Assembly (NCBI GenBank): GCA_021324885.1
Contig: JAJPIF010000025.1
Span: 1-46,712, forward strand
Reading direction: 5' to 3'
DNA length: 46,712 nt
DNA from: Pseudomonadota bacterium
Lineage (GTDB): Bacteria > Desulfobacterota > Binatia > Binatales > Binataceae
Both the position numbers and the translations under genes were made by a program. The first letter of the stretch is position 1; each line of letters opens with the position of its first letter. Of the stretch, positions 42,848 to 46,712 are shown in pieces. The notes under the pieces were generated by a model. The model made no database searches and had not been told where the DNA came from. It worked only from the letters and a program-made list of their open reading frames with translations.

Positions 42848-44527
42848 CTAACGCCGTCCTCCGGGCCAGGACGAGTTGTTTAGAATGTACAGGAACCCCC
42901 AACTGTTGCTGGTCAGGTAATTGACTGCCCCGCTGTCATACCATCGCCCGGAATAATGGGTTGCGATGCAGCCAAGGGCGAGATACTGAAGGTTGGTTTC
43001 ATTGGTGAAGAGGTCGGTTGGTCCGGCCTGGCCCGAGGGCACCAGCCCGCCCGGATTGGACTCAGCCCTCGAGACCGCGTTGAGATAATCGGAGTTGTTG
43101 CCGAACCAGGTCGCATAGTCGCCATTGACGCAGGCGCGGTACTTGGCCCAGCGATAATCCTCACCCCATGCAGTGCTGAGCGCGATCATCGGCCAGGTGT
43201 ACCATTCGTAGCTCTGAACCTTGCTCTGGATAATGCCCCAGGAGGCCCACTGGCCGCCGCAACCGCTGTCGCCATAGCCGTTGGTGCCAACAAAGGACGC
43301 GGAGCTGTTCGTCACCGGAAATCCCATGAAGCTGAGATTCGCGGTCTCGCCGCCGCTGTTGCTGTCGGGATTGTTGCAGTCGCCGCCGGCGTGGCAGGTC
43401 GTGCCGCCATGCAGTTGCGCGCAATCCTGAACCCACCCGTGTTCCTGGCTGCTTTCCGCATAGGCCCAGTCTTCGTCAACGCCCCACTTGCACGCCGCCC
43501 ACCGTATGATGTCCTGCGTGCTGCCCGCATACTTGCCGTCGACCGCCGCAAAGTCGGCGTTGGGAGCAAGGCCGCGACCGGCATTGGCGTAGAAATAAGA
43601 CGGTGTCGTCCAGACCTGGTTGTTGTAGTCCCATCCGGTGCCGTCATTCACGTTGGCCGGGTTGGTCTCCGGAAAATTCGACTGGTTGGCCAACGTCGCG
43701 CAGGTTGATTCCGAGGGCAGCAAGGCTTTCGGCCCCAGATTGCTCAGATGCGCAACCGGCGCCGGAGTTGCCGTCGGTTTCGGCGAGGAAGTGGGCTTCG
43801 GCGATGGTGTGGCGGTCGGTTTTGGCGTGGAAGTAGGCTTCGGCGATGGTGTCGGGGTAGGTTTTGGTGTGACCGTCGGCGTGGGCATGGGCGTGGACGC
43901 AGCCACGGTTCCATTTTGGATCTTCAGCAATTCGGAGGTGCTGCCCAGTACAAGACTGCCTGGATTTTCGCTCTGGCTGGTCACCTTAATGGTGTAGGTT
44001 GCGTTTGTGTAGGCCGTGCTTTGCAACACCACCTTGCCCGGTGGGAAATCCGCCACGTGGCTGCCATTTACAAAGAGACTTTCGAACCATAGACCGGGAC
44101 AAGTGTCGTTGGTGGAAATGGCCACGCTCGATCCGCTCACCGTCGCGCCCGCTAAAGGACTCTTAATGCTGATGCAGGAGGGGTTCTGAATGTTTACGGT
44201 CTCCGATGCGCTGGCGAGCGTGACACTGCCCGGGTTCTCGCTCTGGCTGGTCACCTTGACGGTGTGACTGCCGTTGGAGAACTTCGTGGTGTTCAGGACC
44301 ACCGTATCCGGAGGAAAGTCGCCGATATAGGTGTTGTCCACATACAGGCTTTCGAACCACATACCGGGGCAGGTGTCGCTGGTACGAACGGCGACGCTCG
44401 AACCGCTGACAGTGGCGCTCGCAGCCGGACTGATGATGCTGATGCAACCCGCAGCGGCATTGCTCGCGGCGAAGATGGCCGGTGCGAAAAACACCATGCA
44501 CATCAGAACCGCGCCGCCACGGGTCAA
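42848..44527 (-). CDS. Secreted protein with tandem Ig-like repeats and lysozyme-fold domain
   Basis: About 559 residues. A hydrophobic signal (AVLMCMVFFAPAIFAAS) precedes two tandem 88-residue beta repeats (CISIISPAASATVSGSSVAV and CISIKSPLAGATVSGSSVAI, each with a SENPGS strand). A repetitive PTPKPT-type Pro/Thr/Ser linker follows (about 43740-43910), then a C-terminal domain with DIIRWAACKWGVDEDWAYAE, ESSQEHGW and SWGIIQSK, matching the tail of the Wzy fusion at 28073. Many cysteines suggest disulfides. The start is uncertain: TTG 44527, ATG 44503 and ATG 44671 are all in frame, and none has a strong Shine-Dalgarno. A cell-wall or polymer-cleaving enzyme of the locus is the best guess; catalysis is unproven. 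Confidence 0.8.
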   Translation of the reverse strand: MTRGGAVLMCMVFFAPAIFAASNAAAGCISIISPAASATVSGSSVAVRTSDTCPGMWFESLYVDNTYIGDFPPDTVVLNTTKFSNGSHTVKVTSQSENPGSVTLASASETVNIQNPSCISIKSPLAGATVSGSSVAISTNDTCPGLWFESLFVNGSHVADFPPGKVVLQSTAYTNATYTIKVTSQSENPGSLVLGSTSELLKIQNGTVAASTPMPTPTVTPKPTPTPSPKPTSTPKPTATPSPKPTSSPKPTATPAPVAHLSNLGPKALLPSESTCATLANQSNFPETNPANVNDGTGWDYNNQVWTTPSYFYANAGRGLAPNADFAAVDGKYAGSTQDIIRWAACKWGVDEDWAYAESSQEHGWVQDCAQLHGGTTCHAGGDCNNPDSNSGGETANLSFMGFPVTNSSASFVGTNGYGDSGCGGQWASWGIIQSKVQSYEWYTWPMIALSTAWGEDYRWAKYRACVNGDYATWFGNNSDYLNAVSRAESNPGGLVPSGQAGPTDLFTNETNLQYLALGCIATHYSGRWYDSGAVNYLTSNSWGFLYILNNSSWPGGRR

Positions 44528-44550
44528 AAACCCAGGGTTGGAGACCGCGG

Positions 44551-44566
44551 GGCAAGGCAGCTGCCC
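44551..44566 (-). promoter_or_regulatory. Possible sigma-54 promoter of the secreted lysozyme-fold gene
   Basis: GGGCAG, five bases, TTGCC on the minus strand with exact GG-N10-GC spacing. Three edge positions differ from consensus. It would start transcription near 44541, just before the TTG 44527 and ATG 44503 starts. It conflicts with the longer frame starting at 44671. Confidence 0.35.
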
Positions 44567-44770
44567 GCGTGAGGCGACGGCGTTATAATGATCCCACTTG
44601 CTGTGACCTGCGGTGAACCGCGTCCCCGCTCTCTCAGTCCAGGAGAATACAGAAAAATCGGCTCTCTTCATGCGCCCGTTCTCGCCGACTTGACGGGCCT
44701 TGAGCGCGAAGAGACAATTGAGTTCGCCAGCCTCGATTGTGTCCGCGATGCTCGGGCACGTCAGGTTAAG

Positions 44771-44802
44771 CCCGATGCGGCCGCGCCAACGGCCGCATCG
44801 GG
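44771..44802. repeat. Perfect 12-bp inverted repeat
   Basis: CCCGATGCGGCC and GGCCGCATCGGG are separated by eight bases. The hairpin is very stable but has no T-tract on either side. It could be a factor-dependent terminator, a protein-binding dyad or a leader hairpin of the gene to its left. Confidence 0.6.
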
Positions 44803-45487
44803 GCATCCAAAACTATCTGGACCCTAGCTTTGAAGCGGGTGTAGCGGGCTGTCCCGCACCGGTACGACATAAGCGCGTTTGTTCATTTGAAATCCTTCCT
44901 CACCCGCGCCACCTCCTTGGGATTTTGCGCATGGCCGAGGTCTTTCGCTCCACCAAACCTGTTTTACCCCGAATTGCCGTTCATTGGGGTACACAAGCAA
45001 ATCCAACGCCAATCCACGGGTTTCACCGGCCCGAAAACTGGAATAGCAAGCACCGGTTTGGCACTAGAAGGTCCCACAATGCATAAGGTTTCCCGCATTT
45101 ACAATAAGGAAATATAAAGATCTATCCACAGCCAAATTTCGCCCTTGTAACGACAATAAACTATCCACGATGCAGAGTACACGGGGTAAGAGTCACGTTT
45201 CAAGTAGATTTTACTCAGGAGTGGCAATTTTTTGCGTGTTTTTTCCAGATTGATCGTGCATGAATTGCATGAACAATCCGTCTTCATTCGGAAACCAACC
45301 GGAAAAGTCACAATAATTGCAGCATTAGCCAGTTCGAAATAAGAATTGATTAGATTGAACGCATGTCTTTATAAAAGAAATTTAGAGATGATAAATAACT
45401 ATTAAGACGTGGATTTGGATGAAAATACAATGAACTGTCCGCGGTCAAACCGGTAGAACTGCAGACAGCGAGCTCCTAACGCCGGAT
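44803..45487. other. AT-rich non-coding gap
   Basis: About 685 bases with no supportable gene. From about 45090 to 45480 it is clearly richer in A and T than the rest of the window, with runs such as AATTTTTTGCG and TATAAAAG. It holds two one-to-two-mismatch DnaA-box-like sites (45122-45130 CTATCCACA, 45161-45169 CTATCCACG) and an 8-base direct repeat TGCATGAA at 45257 and 45266. It could be a promoter region, an undetected RNA or foreign DNA. Confidence 0.5.
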
Positions 45488-46276
45488 TCAGGACAGCTTG
45501 TTGAATTTTCTCGATTGAAGGGAATTCATCAACCTGGTGGCCGCCCGGCGGTCCGGCGTACACAACAGCCGCGCCGCCTCCCCGTTGTCTCCCACAAACC
45601 ATGTGGGGCCGTCCTTTAAGTGAGCGAGGCCCCCCTGCGCGATCATTGCCGGATCGACCCCATGATTGCGGCCCCGAGCGGGAATGGCACCTGCGACGCA
45701 GCACAAAACATCCACGCCGTACGGCTTCAATTCGTGCCACAACCCTTCAGTGAAGATCTGCTCGAAGGCCATGGAGCCGGCATAAGCGGCCATCTCGGCG
45801 CCACCGGCGCATCCCTGGATCGAGCCGACAATGACAATGCCACCGCGCTGGCGACGGCACATCTCGGCGGCATAATGATGGCATAATGTCGTGGGTCCGA
45901 TCACGTTGCGCCGGATGGTCTGGAGCACAGCCTCAAGCGGGCTTTGCACGAAGGGCGCACGCTCCTCGCCCCCGGCGCCGTCGAAGACGAACAGACCAAC
46001 CTCGAGGCCGGCCGTCAGCATTTTGGCCTGCTCCAAATCGGCGTCAACCGTCAAATCGAGCGGCGCGGCCCGGACCTCGACCTGGTTGTGCGCGGTTATC
46101 GATCGCGAAAGCGCCACCAGCGGCTGCGGTTTTTTATCAAACAGGAAAATCCGGATTCGATGTGCCGCAATCGCGCGCGCGAAAGCGCCACCGACCCCTT
46201 CACAGCCGCCCGCGATTACGGCCCAGGGACCGTATTGCCTGGCGAACTCGTCCCGCGGATAAAGGTCAAAATCCAT
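45488..46276 (-). CDS. Atypical short-chain dehydrogenase-like protein
   Basis: A 262-residue SDR-fold protein. The cofactor loop is AGGCEGVGGAFA, and the serine of VGSIQG is in place, but the catalytic Tyr-x3-Lys reads YAGSM, so the lysine is replaced by methionine. The following FEQIFTEGLWHELKPYGVDV segment shows that the alignment is right. Activity is therefore doubtful, or the chemistry is different. ATG 46276 is preferred to the TTG just before it. It lies 52 bases behind the partial SMP-30-like gene in the same direction and may share its operon. Confidence 0.78.
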   Translation of the reverse strand: MDFDLYPRDEFARQYGPWAVIAGGCEGVGGAFARAIAAHRIRIFLFDKKPQPLVALSRSITAHNQVEVRAAPLDLTVDADLEQAKMLTAGLEVGLFVFDGAGGEERAPFVQSPLEAVLQTIRRNVIGPTTLCHHYAAEMCRRQRGGIVIVGSIQGCAGGAEMAAYAGSMAFEQIFTEGLWHELKPYGVDVLCCVAGAIPARGRNHGVDPAMIAQGGLAHLKDGPTWFVGDNGEAARLLCTPDRRAATRLMNSLQSRKFNKLS

Positions 46277-46328
46277 CAATCGCCATCGTGGACAACCGAA
46301 CCATCCAGCACAACCGGATGGCGCGCAC

Positions 46329-46712
46329 TCAGCCGGCGAACCGCGGCTCTGGTTTGCCTTTCACGCCGAGACCACGGATAACGTACAGTCCGCCGTCGGC
46401 CGCGTTGGGTTGAAGCACCCCGCCCAGCGAACTGCCGATCGAGGTTATATAAAGTTCATCGAGATTCTCGCCCCCGAACATGGTGCTCGAAACATGCCTG
46501 GGTGGAACCTCGATGACGCGTTCCAGCCTGCCGTCGGGCGTAAAGCAGGCAACCTGTCCCGACCTCACCAGCGCGGACCAGACCCGCCCTTCGCTGTCCA
46601 CGGTGCAGCCATCGGGGCTGCCGTTGAGTTCGGTGGTTTTGGCGAACACGCGGGTGTTGGAGACGGTCCCCGTGTCCGGGTCGTAGGTGGAGGCGAAAAT
46701 AGTGTCCGCGGT
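46329..46712 (-). CDS. SMP-30/gluconolactonase-like beta-propeller protein (5' truncated)
   Basis: The frame is open to the right end of the window, so only the last 127 residues are seen. They include LNGSPDGCTVDSEGRVWSAL, GQVACFTPDGRLERVIEVP and MFGGENLDELYITS, which are the blades of a six-bladed propeller with the metal-binding N-x-PDG and the FGG-x-LD-x-LY-x-TS signature. Members hydrolyse sugar lactones or related esters. A sugar- or lactone-degrading role in the neighbourhood of the SDR is plausible but not shown. Confidence 0.85.
   Translation of the reverse strand, partial: TADTIFASTYDPDTGTVSNTRVFAKTTELNGSPDGCTVDSEGRVWSALVRSGQVACFTPDGRLERVIEVPPRHVSSTMFGGENLDELYITSIGSSLGGVLQPNAADGGLYVIRGLGVKGKPEPRFAG

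Noticed and set aside
24377-44527. PEP-CTERM/exosortase locus
   Set aside because: The ATPase, regulator pair and export genes resemble such loci, but no exosortase and no PEP-CTERM tail is encoded in the window.
44520-44640. Possible c-di-GMP (GEMM) riboswitch before the secreted protein
   Set aside because: The stretch on the minus strand with CTCACGCGGGCAGC and CCAACC recalls the motif, but the conserved core and tetraloop receptor could not be found.
45122-45169. Second DnaA-box cluster
   Set aside because: Only two sites with one and two mismatches, 39 bases apart and not phased; too weak to call.

Overview
The window is GC-rich, densely packed bacterial chromosome without rRNA, tRNA, CRISPR or recognisable insertion sequences. 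The mix of genes suggests a soil- or sediment-type Gram-negative bacterium, possibly from an uncultured deltaproteobacterial or Binatota-like lineage. The pointers are luciferase-like monooxygenases, amidohydrolase-2 proteins and carboxymuconolactone-decarboxylase (CMD) proteins, a multihaem respiratory module, a sigma-54 two-component system, and Wza/Wzz-type polysaccharide export, which implies an outer membrane. The taxonomic guess is inference only.

Region 1 (1-9.6 kb) is metabolic. It holds a truncated luciferase-like oxidoreductase with an NTF2-like partner, a DedA membrane protein, two tandem CMD genes (the first frameshifted), an orphan FdsG-FdsB pair (NAD-linked diaphorase module of soluble formate dehydrogenase, without its catalytic subunit), a divergent nitrate-reductase-associated-type protein, a radical SAM protein and an amidohydrolase. 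The gap before the radical SAM gene carries a helically phased row of DnaA-box-like sequences.

Region 2 (9.8-15.6 kb) has a second luciferase-like oxidoreductase followed by a tight three-gene operon. It encodes a double cyclic-nucleotide-binding domain fused to a four-cluster ferredoxin, a membrane protein with two H-x13-H pairs (predicted dihaem cytochrome b), and a nonahaem cytochrome c fused through one membrane helix to a flavoprotein reductase. Together these look like a ligand-controlled electron conduit across the inner membrane. I regard this as the most likely undescribed system here.

Region 3 (15.8-19.3 kb) is a minus-strand set of aldehyde dehydrogenase, amidohydrolase and short-chain dehydrogenase, probably a catabolic route.

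Region 4 (19.5-24.4 kb, plus strand) encodes a lipoprotein, an NtrC-type response regulator, its histidine kinase and a second lipoprotein.

Region 5 (24.4-44.5 kb, minus strand) is an exopolysaccharide locus. It has Wza, Wzz, an ExeA-like ATPase with LysM, a degenerate tyrosine-kinase-like P-loop protein, a WbpB/WbpD/WbpE-like sugar pathway, an initiating phosphosugar transferase, a deacetylase, a flippase, a Wzy-type polymerase fused to a lysozyme-fold domain, and three glycosyltransferases. A secreted protein with the same lysozyme-fold domain lies just upstream. A near-consensus sigma-54 promoter precedes wza, which ties the locus to the NtrC-type regulator next to it.

Region 6 (44.5-46.7 kb) is an AT-rich gap of almost 1 kb, an atypical short-chain dehydrogenase and a truncated SMP-30/gluconolactonase-like gene.
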